Below, in pieces: positions 7,413 to 16,983 of a DNA stretch of 64,000 nt. A program made the position numbers and the translations under genes. The notes below the pieces were generated by a model. That model had not been told where the DNA came from, did not search any database, and saw only the letters and a program-made list of their open reading frames with translations. Origin of the DNA: Paenibacillus macquariensis (GTDB taxonomy: Bacteria > Bacillota > Bacilli > Paenibacillales > Paenibacillaceae); assembly GCF_900156375.1 (NCBI RefSeq), contig NZ_FTNK01000006.1, positions 124,001 to 188,000 on the forward strand. Reading direction: 5' to 3'. Position 1 is the stretch's first letter, and each line of letters opens with the position of its first letter.

Positions 7413-9707
7413 TTACAAATATGGGTTCTCATGTTTGGCCTTTAATACATTCCAGCGCCGATTTACCTCACCTTGGAAGTTCTCGTAGGCCGCTTCGTTC
7501 TCTGGTTTAAGTAAATGACGTGTTTTGCCCATCCATTTCAACCATTCACGTAACTCAACCTTCTTGTTCTTATCTTCTGGATTGTATGTGATATTCGTAC
7601 ATCCATGTTCCACCTCATAGAGTGGAAAGAAACAAGAATCTACCGCTTCATTCACAATTTGAGTTCCCTCATGATCATTAGATAACCAATTCAATGGACA
7701 CGCAATAAGAATCTTCCCATACACTAAACCTTCATTCTGAGCATAATACTGAGCTTTAGCTGCTTTCTTTACTAAATCTTGTGCAAATGCTTCCGAACCG
7801 GTAAATACATAAGAAATATTCGTTGCTGCCATAATTTGAGCCGTATCTTTATGATGCGTCGTCTTTCCTTGTTGTTCTTTCCCTATATTCGATGTAGAAG
7901 TGCGATTTCCAATAGGGGTTGAATAGGATTGTTGAGCACCAGTGTTCATGTAGCCCTCATTATCATACTCAATAATGATCATCTTATGATTACGAAGAGC
8001 TGCCCCAATGGCAGGACCCATCCCAATATCCATTCCCCCATCACCCGTTACCATTACGAACGTGAAGTCATCTTGCAGACCTAAATGTTCCAGTTCTCCT
8101 CGGCGTTTGCGCTCCCAGAACATTTCTACTACACCTGATAGTGTAGCAGCCCCATTTTGGAATAGATTATGGATGTAGGTAGCTTTATGCGAGGAATATG
8201 GGAATCCCGTCGTCACGACCATTGCACAACCTGTATGATACAGCGCAATAATATCCCCTTCAATTCCTTTGAAGAATGTCTCGAGTCCTGAGAATATCCC
8301 GCAACCAGGACAAGCGCCATGTCCAGGGGATAATCTCTTCGGCTTCTTTGTAAGAGAACGTAGTGGCGGAATGCGTACACTTAACTTACCTGTCACTTCA
8401 TCCTTCTTCACTGTAATCAGACCTGTCTTTAAATCTTCGAACTTCATGGGCTTAAGTATCCGCTTAGGTGCCTTATCAGCATCACCCGCGGAATGACCAT
8501 AATAATCGAAAGGCACTTCTACCTTCCCCTTCGCTACCGCTTCAGTCGCTAATTTGAATAAATGATGGCCATCCTCAGCGTAGAATTCCTTTCCCCCGAG
8601 TCCATATATCCGACTAATGACTTGAGTCGTAGTATTTCCATATGTAAAGAGAGCAGCTTTAATCTCATTAACCATATTCCCACCATGAGCACCATAAGAA
8701 TCGGCTCGATCCCCTACGGTTATAGCTTTAACATGTTTAAGAGCTTCGGCTATTTGTTGCTGTGGAAAAGGTCGGATCATATTAGGAGCGATTGAACCCG
8801 CCTTAATCCCTTGACTACGAAGCTGATCTACCACATCTTTGATAATCTCAGACGCTGAATTCATCAGGAATACAGCAACCTCAGCATCTTCCATGCAATA
8901 CATATCAAGCATTTCATAATGACGACCTGTCAGTTGTTTATATTCATTTGAAATGACTTCAAATACATCTCCCGCATGATACATCGCTTGTGACTGCTGG
9001 AATTTGTTATTAATATAATCTGGTTCGTTCATATAAGGACCAACCGTTATTGGATTATCTCTATCTAACGTATTAGGAAACCCTTCAGGCGGCTTTTCAC
9101 CTACGAACTTAAGAACATCCTCGCGATGGGCAAAAGCTTGAACACGACGTTTCTGATGCGATGTAAAGTACCCATCTGAAGCTACCATCACAGGAAGTCG
9201 AACTTCAGGATGCTCAGCAAGCTTCAGCGCAATCAAATTCATATCATAGACAGATTGGGGATCACGACACATCAAGATGGGCCAACCTGTGTTCAATGCG
9301 AAATACAAGTCAGAGTGATCTCCATGAATATTGAGAGGACCTGAAATGGAACGACAGACTAGATTCAATACCATCGGGAAACGTGTTCCAGATTGCACCG
9401 GCATTTGTTCTAGCATAAACATATATCCATTAGCGCTAGTCGCATTAAATACACGTCCGCCCGCAGTAGAAGCCCCATAACATATCCCTGCCGAACTATG
9501 TTCCCCGTCTGATGGGATCAACTTTATATCATGCTGTCCACTGGCTTTCATGAGGTCCAAATATTGTGCTACCTCGGTTGATGGGGAGATTGGAAAATAA
9601 CCCATGACATGATAATTAATCTGGTGTGCTGCATAAGCAGCCATTTCATTACCTGATTCATATACAGTTAACTGCTCTACAAGTTCTTGTTCATAATTAA
9701 CAGCCAC
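7413..9707 (-). CDS. 2-oxoacid:ferredoxin oxidoreductase, fused alpha-beta subunit
   Basis: 764 residues that join two subunits usually encoded separately. Residues about 15-360 are the alpha part: the pyrimidine-binding fold with PISPSTEVAQYL and SDGEHSSAG, then the transketolase C-like domain. After a linker, residues about 458-700 are the beta part, with CPGCG and the TPP/Mg motif GDGGMDIGMG followed by IIEYDNEGYMNTG. Together with the gamma-delta gene 26 bp upstream, this makes a complete CoA-dependent 2-oxoacid oxidoreductase passing electrons to ferredoxin. Whether it uses pyruvate, 2-oxoglutarate or a branched-chain/aryl acid cannot be read. GTG start at 9707 after AAAGGTGG. Confidence 0.9.
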   Translation of the reverse strand: MAVNYEQELVEQLTVYESGNEMAAYAAHQINYHVMGYFPISPSTEVAQYLDLMKASGQHDIKLIPSDGEHSSAGICYGASTAGGRVFNATSANGYMFMLEQMPVQSGTRFPMVLNLVCRSISGPLNIHGDHSDLYFALNTGWPILMCRDPQSVYDMNLIALKLAEHPEVRLPVMVASDGYFTSHQKRRVQAFAHREDVLKFVGEKPPEGFPNTLDRDNPITVGPYMNEPDYINNKFQQSQAMYHAGDVFEVISNEYKQLTGRHYEMLDMYCMEDAEVAVFLMNSASEIIKDVVDQLRSQGIKAGSIAPNMIRPFPQQQIAEALKHVKAITVGDRADSYGAHGGNMVNEIKAALFTYGNTTTQVISRIYGLGGKEFYAEDGHHLFKLATEAVAKGKVEVPFDYYGHSAGDADKAPKRILKPMKFEDLKTGLITVKKDEVTGKLSVRIPPLRSLTKKPKRLSPGHGACPGCGIFSGLETFFKGIEGDIIALYHTGCAMVVTTGFPYSSHKATYIHNLFQNGAATLSGVVEMFWERKRRGELEHLGLQDDFTFVMVTGDGGMDIGMGPAIGAALRNHKMIIIEYDNEGYMNTGAQQSYSTPIGNRTSTSNIGKEQQGKTTHHKDTAQIMAATNISYVFTGSEAFAQDLVKKAAKAQYYAQNEGLVYGKILIACPLNWLSNDHEGTQIVNEAVDSCFFPLYEVEHGCTNITYNPEDKNKKVELREWLKWMGKTRHLLKPENEAAYENFQGEVNRRWNVLKAKHENPYL

Positions 9708-9733
9708 TAACGTAAGCCACCTTTCACATTTAT

Positions 9734-10741
9734 CTATATGTAATCAAAGACATGCTTAACGGTCTGTGTATCTGCTACACCCTCAACTTCTAGTACTTTA
9801 GCAAGCGCATCTGTCGGACATGCCTCTATACACTTCAGACAACCTTTGCAGTACTGGAAGTCAATCCCTTTCAGGAACATTTGCGGCCTTCCTTTTTTAT
9901 CTAGCTGTTCTTCCCATACAAAACAAAAATCAGGACAGACCGTGTCACATTGAGCACAATGTATACATTTCTCCACTTCAAAATGAGGCATCATGCCAGA
10001 CCTTGAAATACTGAGATCCTTTAAGAAGCTATTACCAGGATTGGTAATAATCCCTCCCATCGCTTGTGTCTCATATCCTAGAACGGGTGTATCTGCACGT
10101 ATAAATGCTGGCATTGACATTCCTTCCACTAATGAGAACTCCTGTATTGTAACTTCGTTATAACCACGCTCGAACGTGTTTAATGCCGAAGCGACACTTT
10201 GCGGATATTTCGTTCCAAGTGATTTGCGAATAACATCTTTCATGGTATCTGGGTCTAGGAAAGGACACAAACGGAACATCGCCCCTAGCATAGCCATATT
10301 GACACGATTCTTCTCAGCCAGAGCAATTCCCGTAGCATCAATAACTGCGATTGTACCACCGAGCATATGCATAACACCCTTTAATTGTTCAGGTGATTTT
10401 CGAGAATTAATCAGAACTGTACTGTCTGCATAAATACCACTAACTACGTTTACCGTCTTCGCAAGAGCTTCATGAAAAATACTAACAACATGTGGACGTT
10501 CTACTGGAGATGTATCACGAATGGGTGTATTCAGATCACAGAAACGAATGTGCGCTTTCACAGGTGAACCCTTTTTCTCAGAACCGTACGATGAGAAACT
10601 CACGCCATTCAGACCCGCTCCTTCAACACCTGCTTCAGCTAGCATTTTACCAGCAAGATTTGCCCCAAGACCTCCAATTGACTCTAATCGAATTTCAAAG
10701 AAACCCAGTTCATTCACTTTTGGAAGATGTACCACCGACAT
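9734..10741 (-). CDS. 2-oxoacid:ferredoxin oxidoreductase, fused gamma-delta subunit
   Basis: 335 residues from the ATG at 10741, which follows AAAGGGG closely. The frame is open to 10897, but that longer N-terminus looks random. Residues about 10-190 form the gamma (POR) domain beginning IRLESIGGLGANLAGKMLAE. The C-terminal third is a delta-type ferredoxin with two 4Fe-4S motifs, CIHCAQCDTVCP and CKGCLKCIEACP. It is the electron-transfer and CoA-proximal half of the enzyme whose alpha-beta subunit follows after 26 bp. Having the activity in a sporeformer expected to be facultative suggests anaerobic or micro-oxic use. That is inference. Confidence 0.88.
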   Translation of the reverse strand: MSVVHLPKVNELGFFEIRLESIGGLGANLAGKMLAEAGVEGAGLNGVSFSSYGSEKKGSPVKAHIRFCDLNTPIRDTSPVERPHVVSIFHEALAKTVNVVSGIYADSTVLINSRKSPEQLKGVMHMLGGTIAVIDATGIALAEKNRVNMAMLGAMFRLCPFLDPDTMKDVIRKSLGTKYPQSVASALNTFERGYNEVTIQEFSLVEGMSMPAFIRADTPVLGYETQAMGGIITNPGNSFLKDLSISRSGMMPHFEVEKCIHCAQCDTVCPDFCFVWEEQLDKKGRPQMFLKGIDFQYCKGCLKCIEACPTDALAKVLEVEGVADTQTVKHVFDYI

Positions 10742-10965
10742 AGCCCCTTTATGGATATTTTCTGTAGTGTAGATGCTTTTATTTAACGAAATGTCACAAA
10801 TTTTAGATATGATATTAATCATACGTAATGCTTGATAAAGCGACATTCGATGTAGGATTTCGAGTATTAAATGTCGAACTCTCCACCTATTTGCCAACTC
10901 CTGCGCTTTCCCGAGAAATAATTCTAGGTGGATGAAGTAATTATGAAATGTAGTAAATAATACAC

Positions 10966-11007
10966 AAAAAGCACGTCACTGATCCTATTGGATCTTTGAC
11001 GTGCTTA
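10966..11007 (-). terminator. Terminator of the NAD salvage operon (after pncB)
   Basis: Minus strand TAAGCACGTCA / TGACGTGCTTTTTG, perfectly paired over about 10 bp, with an inner GATCC / GGATC helix. It lies just after the pncB stop. The remaining 225 bp up to 10741 hold the upstream region of the gamma-delta gene, where I see no convincing promoter or operator. Confidence 0.85.
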
Positions 11008-11016
11008 CCTTTTATC

Positions 11017-12471
11017 TTATATATCTTCTTCCTGCATATATTCAGCCATCATGGATTTCTTTAATTCCCATACTTTTTCACTAATATTCGTCTGATATAT
11101 CTCTGGATTCAGCTTCCGAAGATACTGCGGTCTGAAGAGACTTAGCTGTTCCTTATGATAGTCACGAATACCATCTAGTGTAGGTAGTTCATACACTTGA
11201 ACGCCATCTACGAATATAGGTTCTAGCATAGGAATGGCTTCATAGTTGCGAATCGTCTTTTGTAAATAGGAATGTTGCGGATTGAATAATTTAATCGGCC
11301 CACCTGCACGAGGTTGTTCCTCATCAGGGAAACAAATATAATCTGCCACTGCTTTTCCGTTGGTCTGATCAATAATTCGATACACATCCTTCTTCCCTGG
11401 CGTGGATACTTTCTCGGGATTACCGGAAATTTTGATGGTTGGTTTCATCTCACCATCCACATCCCGCTCTACGAGTTTGTATACACCGCCTAAAGACGGT
11501 TGATCAGCCGCAGTGATAAGCTGCGTTCCAACCCCCCATGTATCAATTCTGGCCCCCTGCGTCTTTAGATTGAGGATGGTATTCTCATCCAGATCGTTAG
11601 ATGCGACAATCTTAACGTTAGGTAAACCTGCTTCATCCAACATTCTACGAGCCTCAATAGAAAGATAAGCCAAGTCACCACTATCCAAGCGAATCGCAGA
11701 CAATTGTTTCCCGATAGATGTTAGATATTTCGCAGTCTGAATGGCATGAGGCACACCGCTTTCGAGTGTATCAAATGTATCTACTAATAATGACACTTGA
11801 TCCGGAAGGACCTTAGCGTAGGCATCAAACGATTCTTGTTCGCTTTTAAAACTCTGTACCCAAGAATGTGCATGTGTACCTTTCGTTGGAATACCAAATT
11901 TCTTGCCAGCAAGCATATTAGATGTAGCATGGAATCCCGATATATAAGCTGCACGTGCTCCCCATACTGCTGCATCTGCCTCTTGTGCACGACGTGTACC
12001 GAATTCTAGTAATATATCTTGACCCGCGATCTGTTTAATTCGTGATGCTTTGGTCGCAATAAGTGTCTGGAAATTCATGAAATTAAGGATTGCCGTCTCA
12101 ACTAATTGTGCTTCCATCATCCTAGCCTCTACTCGGATCAATGGTTCACTTGGAAATACTAATGCCCCTTCTTTCATGGCATGAATCGTTCCCTTGAATT
12201 TGAACTGACGTAATTCTTCTAGAAAACCAGGATCATAATTCTCTTCTTGCTCTGCAAGATATTGAATATCCTCTTTAGTAAACCGAAGATTCGTAATGTA
12301 ATGAACAATTCGCTCTAGTCCGGCAAACACTGCATAACCATTTCCAAAAGGAAGCTTTCGGAAATAAGCTTCAAATACGGCCTTACGTTCATGTGTACCT
12401 AGGTGCCAGTGTGCATACATCATATTAATCTGATATTTATCCGTGTGTAGCGCAAGATCTTCTGTTTGCAT
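11017..12471 (-). CDS. pncB: Nicotinate phosphoribosyltransferase
   Basis: 484 residues. Converts nicotinate, PRPP and ATP to nicotinate mononucleotide (Preiss-Handler NAD salvage). Signatures are an N-terminal TDKYQINMMYAHW, FGTRRAQEADAA, the phosphorylated-histidine region GTHAHSW (about residue 200) and the PRPP-site strand IRLDSGDLAYLS. The ATG at 12471 is preferred over one at 12498 because GGGGGGAG stands 7 nt before it. Last gene of the operon Nudix-pncA-pncB. PncA upstream supplies its nicotinate substrate. Confidence 0.95.
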   Translation of the reverse strand: MQTEDLALHTDKYQINMMYAHWHLGTHERKAVFEAYFRKLPFGNGYAVFAGLERIVHYITNLRFTKEDIQYLAEQEENYDPGFLEELRQFKFKGTIHAMKEGALVFPSEPLIRVEARMMEAQLVETAILNFMNFQTLIATKASRIKQIAGQDILLEFGTRRAQEADAAVWGARAAYISGFHATSNMLAGKKFGIPTKGTHAHSWVQSFKSEQESFDAYAKVLPDQVSLLVDTFDTLESGVPHAIQTAKYLTSIGKQLSAIRLDSGDLAYLSIEARRMLDEAGLPNVKIVASNDLDENTILNLKTQGARIDTWGVGTQLITAADQPSLGGVYKLVERDVDGEMKPTIKISGNPEKVSTPGKKDVYRIIDQTNGKAVADYICFPDEEQPRAGGPIKLFNPQHSYLQKTIRNYEAIPMLEPIFVDGVQVYELPTLDGIRDYHKEQLSLFRPQYLRKLNPEIYQTNISEKVWELKKSMMAEYMQEEDI

Positions 12472-12530
12472 GACGTTCTCCCCCCTCTTATTATGCAATT
12501 CTTTGTTGTATTAGGTGACAAGGAGTAGCG

Positions 12531-13076
12531 TCAATGTGAGCTTCTTATTACCTGAGCACCTAGACTCCCTGTAAAATGTTGCAATGCCCATTCATGTCCT
12601 TTGGGATTAAAGCTAGCCACAGCGTCCTCAAACACAGTGATACGATATCCCTTGTTGTATGCATCTATAGCTGTATGAAGCACACAAATATCCGTACACA
12701 CGCCTATTAAATGGACTTCTGTTATCCCACGTTCCTTGAGCATAATGTCCAGATTCGTCCCGCAAAAAGCACTATATCTCGTCTTATCCATCCAATAAAT
12801 TGAATTCTGATTTCTGTGAAAGACATTTGCTAAATCACCATACAATTCCCTTCCTTGCGTCCCACGAATATTATGTGGGGGAAAAAGATTAGTCTCTGGA
12901 TGATATGGATCATTAACCTCATGAATATCAACTGCCATAACGACAAAGTCACCTTTATCTACATACGTCTGAGTGATGGATGCAACCGTCTCTTGAATGT
13001 CCAGTGCCGGCTGTCCTACGGGTAGACTACCATTCACGAAATCATTGGTAAAATCAATGACGATTAGTGCTTTCAT
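12531..13076 (-). CDS. pncA: Nicotinamidase (cysteine hydrolase)
   Basis: 181 residues of the isochorismatase-like fold. Deamidates nicotinamide to nicotinate. The catalytic triad is visible as D8 (VIDFTNDF), K98 (MDKTRYSAF) and the cysteine of TDICVLHT (C131). The metal ligands are likely D50, H52 and H59. The ATG at 13076 is chosen because GAGGAG lies 8 nt before it. A GTG three codons upstream overlaps that ribosome site. It is followed 59 bp later by pncB, the next enzyme in the pathway, and preceded by the Nudix gene. Its role is firm from family and context combined. Confidence 0.93.
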   Translation of the reverse strand: MKALIVIDFTNDFVNGSLPVGQPALDIQETVASITQTYVDKGDFVVMAVDIHEVNDPYHPETNLFPPHNIRGTQGRELYGDLANVFHRNQNSIYWMDKTRYSAFCGTNLDIMLKERGITEVHLIGVCTDICVLHTAIDAYNKGYRITVFEDAVASFNPKGHEWALQHFTGSLGAQVIRSSH

Positions 13077-13125
13077 CACGCTCACTCCTCAATTAATAAA
13101 TCATGAAACCTAGTTAAGTTCTAGA

Positions 13126-13902
13126 TTAAGTATAAATCGATAATAAAGGTATTTCGTCCGTAAACATATATAATTGAGCGGAACGTTGTGAATATTGATT
13201 AGAGCTAAGCTTCTTACCCATTTCATCTCTCACTTCTTCAAGAATTCCTTGTCTACTACGAGTAGACGTGATCTTCCGGATGAAATTAGGTTCCTTGAAC
13301 TCTGGCACAACGGTCTGAATGACTTGATATAACTCACTAAGTGTAAAATGTTTCGGAAGAAACTGTTTGGCGATTGTCGTCTGCAACATCTTCTGTTGGA
13401 TCCGAACATAAGCATCTCGGATAATCTCACGATGATCGAACGCTAGCTCTAATTGATCTAGTGCCTCGTGAATTCCAAACATACCCACTTCTTCTGCATC
13501 ATCCGCAGCCTGTCGTTGCTCTAACGCCGATTCTTCAACAAGCGCAAAGAATGCATTACTGATAATCCATCCACGAGGATCTCTACCCGGCGTACTATAG
13601 ACACCTAAATACTCTAGATGACCCCCGTCAACGCCTGTTTCTTCTTTCAACTCTCTCTTGGCAGCACCATATATGGATTCACTCTCCTGGCAAAATCCAC
13701 CTGGTAAAGCCCACATGCCAGCATATGGCCAAGACTTACGACGTATCAGCATAACCTTAAGCTCACGAATAGGTAATGTCTTCGTCACCGTCTTACGTTC
13801 CCGTTTGGTCAGGGTAAACATGACAATATCGGCAGGTACACCATCAGGCGTACGATATTTCTTAGCATTATAACTTTCTTGTCCTTTATCTTCTTCATTC
13901 AT
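13126..13902 (-). CDS. Nudix protein with C-terminal winged helix, NrtR-like (putative NAD regulator)
   Basis: 258 residues. An intact Nudix box lies at about 69-91, with Gly, Glu and REL-EE-GV in the canonical spacing (core KRELKEETGV). The last 80 residues (FTLSELYQVIQTV, then IRKITSTRSRQGILEEV) read as a winged helix. That architecture is NrtR, a regulator of NAD genes that senses ADP-ribose, and the gene heads an operon with pncA and pncB. Most regulators of this type have a decayed Nudix box. This one looks catalytically complete, so it could also hydrolyse. ATG 13902 follows GTGGTGAT. An earlier ATG at 13941 falls upstream of the predicted transcription start. Confidence 0.8.
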   Translation of the reverse strand: MNEEDKGQESYNAKKYRTPDGVPADIVMFTLTKRERKTVTKTLPIRELKVMLIRRKSWPYAGMWALPGGFCQESESIYGAAKRELKEETGVDGGHLEYLGVYSTPGRDPRGWIISNAFFALVEESALEQRQAADDAEEVGMFGIHEALDQLELAFDHREIIRDAYVRIQQKMLQTTIAKQFLPKHFTLSELYQVIQTVVPEFKEPNFIRKITSTRSRQGILEEVRDEMGKKLSSNQYSQRSAQLYMFTDEIPLLSIYT

Positions 13903-13931
13903 TTTATCATCACCACATAACATTCTATTTG

Positions 13932-13967
13932 ATATTTTCATTATGATCCATTAAAAATATTTGTCAA
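13932..13967 (-). promoter_or_regulatory. SigA promoter of the Nudix-pncA-pncB operon with overlapping dyad
   Basis: On minus, TTGACA (13967-13962), 16 bp, CATAAT (13945-13940). A 29-bp imperfect palindrome, with arms ATATTTT (13932-13938) and AAAATAT (13954-13960), is centred at the edge of the -10 box, where a repressor could block polymerase. The promoter is convincing. The operator reading is inference. Confidence 0.6.
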
Positions 13968-13991
13968 GTGTATGACGCTAACCTGCCGTTA

Positions 13992-14393
13992 TTATTTGTT
14001 ATTTACAACACGGAAGCTAGCTGTGGATATGCAACCTAATATTCCAGCACTGTCATGAATACGAGCTTCTGTCGTTAAGCTCCGACCCGCTTCATGAATA
14101 ACGATCGCAGTCACCACAAGTCGTCCCTGTTTCATTGGGGATACAAAGTGTACATTCATATTTGTCGTTACACATGCATCCACGTTTTTAGATGCAGTAG
14201 CCACCATCCCCATGGCCTGATCCATCAGTGAAGTTAGCACCCCACCATGAATAATGCCTAGAGAATTAGTATGTTGTGCCTTAGCTTCTAATGCAATCTT
14301 TACTTCTTGTCCATTACCCGAAATAAATTCACAACCTAGAAATCCCCAAAAGGTATCCTTACCTTTAGAGATCATGCTGTCTAAACCCTCCAT
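13992..14393 (-). CDS. PaaI-family hotdog thioesterase
   Basis: 133 residues of the hotdog fold. The family motif is LGIIHGGVLTSLMDQAMGM (about 46-64), where the HGG loop and the Asp of the long helix form the acyl-CoA site. VHFVSPMKQGRL and a C-terminal strand with ASFRVV complete the domain. It should hydrolyse aromatic or short-chain acyl-CoAs, but the substrate is unknown. Ribosome site GGGGGAG before ATG. A TATAAT at 14445-14440 may be its -10 box. It stands alone between ricA and the NAD operon. Confidence 0.88.
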   Translation of the reverse strand: MEGLDSMISKGKDTFWGFLGCEFISGNGQEVKIALEAKAQHTNSLGIIHGGVLTSLMDQAMGMVATASKNVDACVTTNMNVHFVSPMKQGRLVVTAIVIHEAGRSLTTEARIHDSAGILGCISTASFRVVNNK

Positions 14394-14592
14394 TGTATGC
14401 TCCCCCTATGTGTGTCTATCATCCTATTTTTTCAAGTTTATTATACTTTTATCCTCCAGAGTATTTGGAACTCCACAGAACACGAGAAGAAACGGCATTC
14501 CCATCCTGTAGGACGAGTATCCGTTTCACTTTAGAGAAATAATATAGAATTGATGCATTATACCGCAACCTTGGCTTTCCCTTTATCTCAGC

Positions 14593-14616
14593 AAAAAGGC
14601 GCGGATAATTATCCGC
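14593..14616 (-). terminator. Terminator of miaB-ricA: perfect 16-bp palindrome plus T-tract
   Basis: GCGGATAATTATCCGC (14601-14616) is a perfect palindrome that can form a 6-bp stem with an AATT loop. On the minus strand it is followed by GCC and five T residues. The 240 bp between ricA and the thioesterase otherwise hold only the thioesterase start signals. Confidence 0.55.
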
Positions 14617-14632
14617 AACCTCGTCACTTTCA

Positions 14633-15082
14633 TTAACCACAACTAGATGGGGGTGAATCTGTCCCCACTTCTACATTTACCTTTTCAGATACCGTATCAC
14701 GAATAACAGATATCACAAGTTGTAACAAATAGTTAATGTCACTTTGGCTTTGCTGAAATTCAACTACAACAGGTATACCATCAATCTCATCTTGTAAGAC
14801 TTCTATCTCTGCTTCAATCTTCGCGACCATTTCTTTATTTCTAAAAGATTCGAAAGCGACGATCTCCTTTTGTTTCTTTTTAATAACGGTGATTAGATCT
14901 TGTACACGCTCATGGTTACGAATCTTTTCTTCCGCTTGTTGAAATTGTTGTACTTCCTCACTACCAGATATCAAGTCCGCTAATTCTTTGGCTTTTGCCA
15001 TAACGTCCTCTTGAATAACCAAATCTCTCGTATCATATGACATCATTTCATACTTATTTAATTGCCCTTGACCTTGCGTCAC
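14633..15082 (-). CDS. ricA: RicA (YmcA) family regulator of RNA maturation and development
   Basis: 149 residues, a helical YlbF/YmcA-family protein. In B. subtilis RicA works with RicF and RicT in an iron-sulfur complex that guides RNase Y and affects sporulation, competence and biofilm. A coiled segment with IEVLQDEIDGIPVVVEFQQS and a single near-terminal cysteine (PPSSCG) are visible. The B. subtilis protein likewise ends in one cysteine, as I recall. GTG 15082 is chosen because AAGGGGTGAT stands 4 nt before it. It follows miaB by 17 bp, the same pairing as in B. subtilis. Confidence 0.8.
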   Translation of the reverse strand: MTQGQGQLNKYEMMSYDTRDLVIQEDVMAKAKELADLISGSEEVQQFQQAEEKIRNHERVQDLITVIKKKQKEIVAFESFRNKEMVAKIEAEIEVLQDEIDGIPVVVEFQQSQSDINYLLQLVISVIRDTVSEKVNVEVGTDSPPSSCG

Positions 15083-15099
15083 AGTGATCACCCCTTATC

Positions 15100-16689
15100 T
15101 TATGAATTTACTGCTATAGATTCTGTTACAATCTCACCTTTAATATACCATGTCTTTACTTCACTAATTTCAACATTTACTAAACTACCAATTAAATCTT
15201 TACTTCCTACAAAATGTACGAGTCTATTGCTACGTGTTCTACCTGCTAGAACGGCCTCGTTATTCTTACTTTCTCCTTCAACGAGCACTTCCACAATCTT
15301 TCCTAGCATCTTCTCATTATTCATTCGACTGTTATCTTCGATCGCTTTATTTAGACGCTGTAGACGTTCTTTCTTCACTTCCATTGGAACATTATCTTCC
15401 ATGATTGCTGCTGGCGTTCCCTCACGCGGGGAGTAGATAAAGGTAAATGCTGAATCGTAGCCTATTTCGTTTACGAGAGTCATCGTATCTTCGAACTGTC
15501 CATCTGTCTCTCCAGGGAAACCAACAATAATGTCGGTCGTTAACCCTACATTCGGGATCGCTGTTTTAATCTTATGAGCTAATTCAAGATATCGATCACG
15601 TGAATATTTACGACTCATTTTCTTAAGAACTTCCGTGCTTCCCGATTGAACAGGTAAATGAACATGCTCTACCAGATTACCACCCTTAGCAAGGACACTT
15701 ATCAACTGGTCATCGAAATCTCTTGGATGCGAAGTTGTAAACCGAACACGAGGAATATCAATCAGACGCATATCATCCATTAAATCGCCGAAGCTGTAGG
15801 TAATATCTGTGAAATCCTTACCATAAGCATTCACATTCTGTCCTAGCAATGTAACTTCTTTGAAACCTTGACGAGCAAGATCCCGAACCTCTGCAATAAC
15901 ATCTTCTGGACGACGACTACGTTCTTTTCCACGTGTGAATGGAACAATGCAATATGTACAGAACTTATCACAACCATACATAATATTTACCCATGCTTTC
16001 ATACCTTCGCGCTTCTTGGGAAGATTCTCAATAATGTCGCCCTCTTTGGACCACACATCAACAACTAACTCTTTACTGAATAGAGCTTCCTTAACTAAGA
16101 AGGGTAGTCTATGGATATTATGTGTGCCGAAGATGATATCGACGAAACCATGCTTTTGCAAAATACGATTAACTACATTTTCTTCTTGAGCCATACATCC
16201 GCACACGCCGAGCAAGAGATCTGGTTTCTCCGTCTTCAGATGCATTAGATGTCCAAGTTCACCGAATACTCTGTCTTCAGCGTTCTCTCGAATAGCACAT
16301 GTGTTCAATAGAATAATGTCTGCAACTTTCCGATCTTCCGTACCACGATACCCCATCTGTTCTAACAGCCCTTTAATCGTCTCTGTATCGTGTTCATTCA
16401 TTTGGCAACCAAACGTATAGATAATATAATGTTTGCCTTCTCCGATGGATCTCAGTTCGTCTGGGACGACATTCCCATACAACACCTGAACATCTTCTTT
16501 ACCCCGTTGTTTTTCCTGTCTATGATTAGGTTCCGACATAATATTGATTTCACGGCCCTTAATCCGAATTCTCTTTCCAAATTCATCCTCTGATAGTACC
16601 TTAGCATCTGAGAAATCGAAATATTTGGAGTAATCTTTCGAACCCTTTCCGGATTTTAAGTCCGGTGAGTTTGGATTATCCTTAGTCAA
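15100..16689 (-). CDS. miaB: tRNA-2-methylthio-N6-dimethylallyladenosine synthase
   Basis: About 529 residues. Radical-SAM enzyme that adds the methylthio group to i6A37 of tRNAs reading UNN codons. The N-terminal MTTase domain starts [16 protein letters not shown], with further cysteines in [14 protein letters not shown] and GVCGCMAQ. The radical-SAM cluster is in [15 protein letters not shown], and a C-terminal TRAM domain ends the protein. The start is uncertain. TTG 16689 sits 10 nt after AAGGGA, GTG 16698 sits just after it, and the frame is open to 16728. An 80-residue unstructured N-terminal extension precedes the catalytic domain, as in other Bacillales. Confidence 0.95.
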   Translation of the reverse strand: MTKDNPNSPDLKSGKGSKDYSKYFDFSDAKVLSEDEFGKRIRIKGREINIMSEPNHRQEKQRGKEDVQVLYGNVVPDELRSIGEGKHYIIYTFGCQMNEHDTETIKGLLEQMGYRGTEDRKVADIILLNTCAIRENAEDRVFGELGHLMHLKTEKPDLLLGVCGCMAQEENVVNRILQKHGFVDIIFGTHNIHRLPFLVKEALFSKELVVDVWSKEGDIIENLPKKREGMKAWVNIMYGCDKFCTYCIVPFTRGKERSRRPEDVIAEVRDLARQGFKEVTLLGQNVNAYGKDFTDITYSFGDLMDDMRLIDIPRVRFTTSHPRDFDDQLISVLAKGGNLVEHVHLPVQSGSTEVLKKMSRKYSRDRYLELAHKIKTAIPNVGLTTDIIVGFPGETDGQFEDTMTLVNEIGYDSAFTFIYSPREGTPAAIMEDNVPMEVKKERLQRLNKAIEDNSRMNNEKMLGKIVEVLVEGESKNNEAVLAGRTRSNRLVHFVGSKDLIGSLVNVEISEVKTWYIKGEIVTESIAVNS

Positions 16690-16910
16690 TAGTTTCACGT
16701 CCCTTACGTTTATCTTTAATATAAACATTCATTTATTTTCATTCTTTTGAACATATCAATTAAAAATTATACCACAACGCTCATACCTAATCCATTGAAC
16801 CAGATCCATTGAATCCAAGACCTATTCCCATTATATCCTATCGAAACATTCCTGACTTCATTTTCATTATTGTGAACATAATCGTTGTTAGAGTCGACCT
16901 TTCATCATAT

Positions 16911-16939
16911 AAAAAAAGCAGGAGAATAAATCTCCCGCT
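16911..16939 (-). terminator. Terminator of pduL
   Basis: Minus strand GCGGGAGA-TTTAT-TCTCCTGC followed by TTTTTTTAT, 45 bp after the pduL stop. Between it and miaB there is about 220 bp of AT-rich sequence with no gene and no clear promoter. Confidence 0.8.
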
Positions 16940-16983
16940 TCCATTAGCCCATAATAGTTAGAGCTCTGATTAATAATGATTAA

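Noticed and set aside
10780..10800. Possible Rex or Fnr operator before the oxidoreductase genes (TTGTGACATTTCGTTAAA on minus).
   Set aside because: Only one half-site resembles the consensus and the second half does not mirror it.
10742..10897. Upstream extension of the gamma-delta subunit to an ATG at 10897.
   Set aside because: The extra 52 residues do not resemble the family and lack a ribosome site. ATG 10741 fits the domain start.
14449..14640. A 63-codon minus-strand reading frame between ricA and the thioesterase gene (GTG start).
   Set aside because: No ribosome site, overlaps the ricA end, contains the likely ricA terminator and the thioesterase -10 box, and resembles no protein I know.
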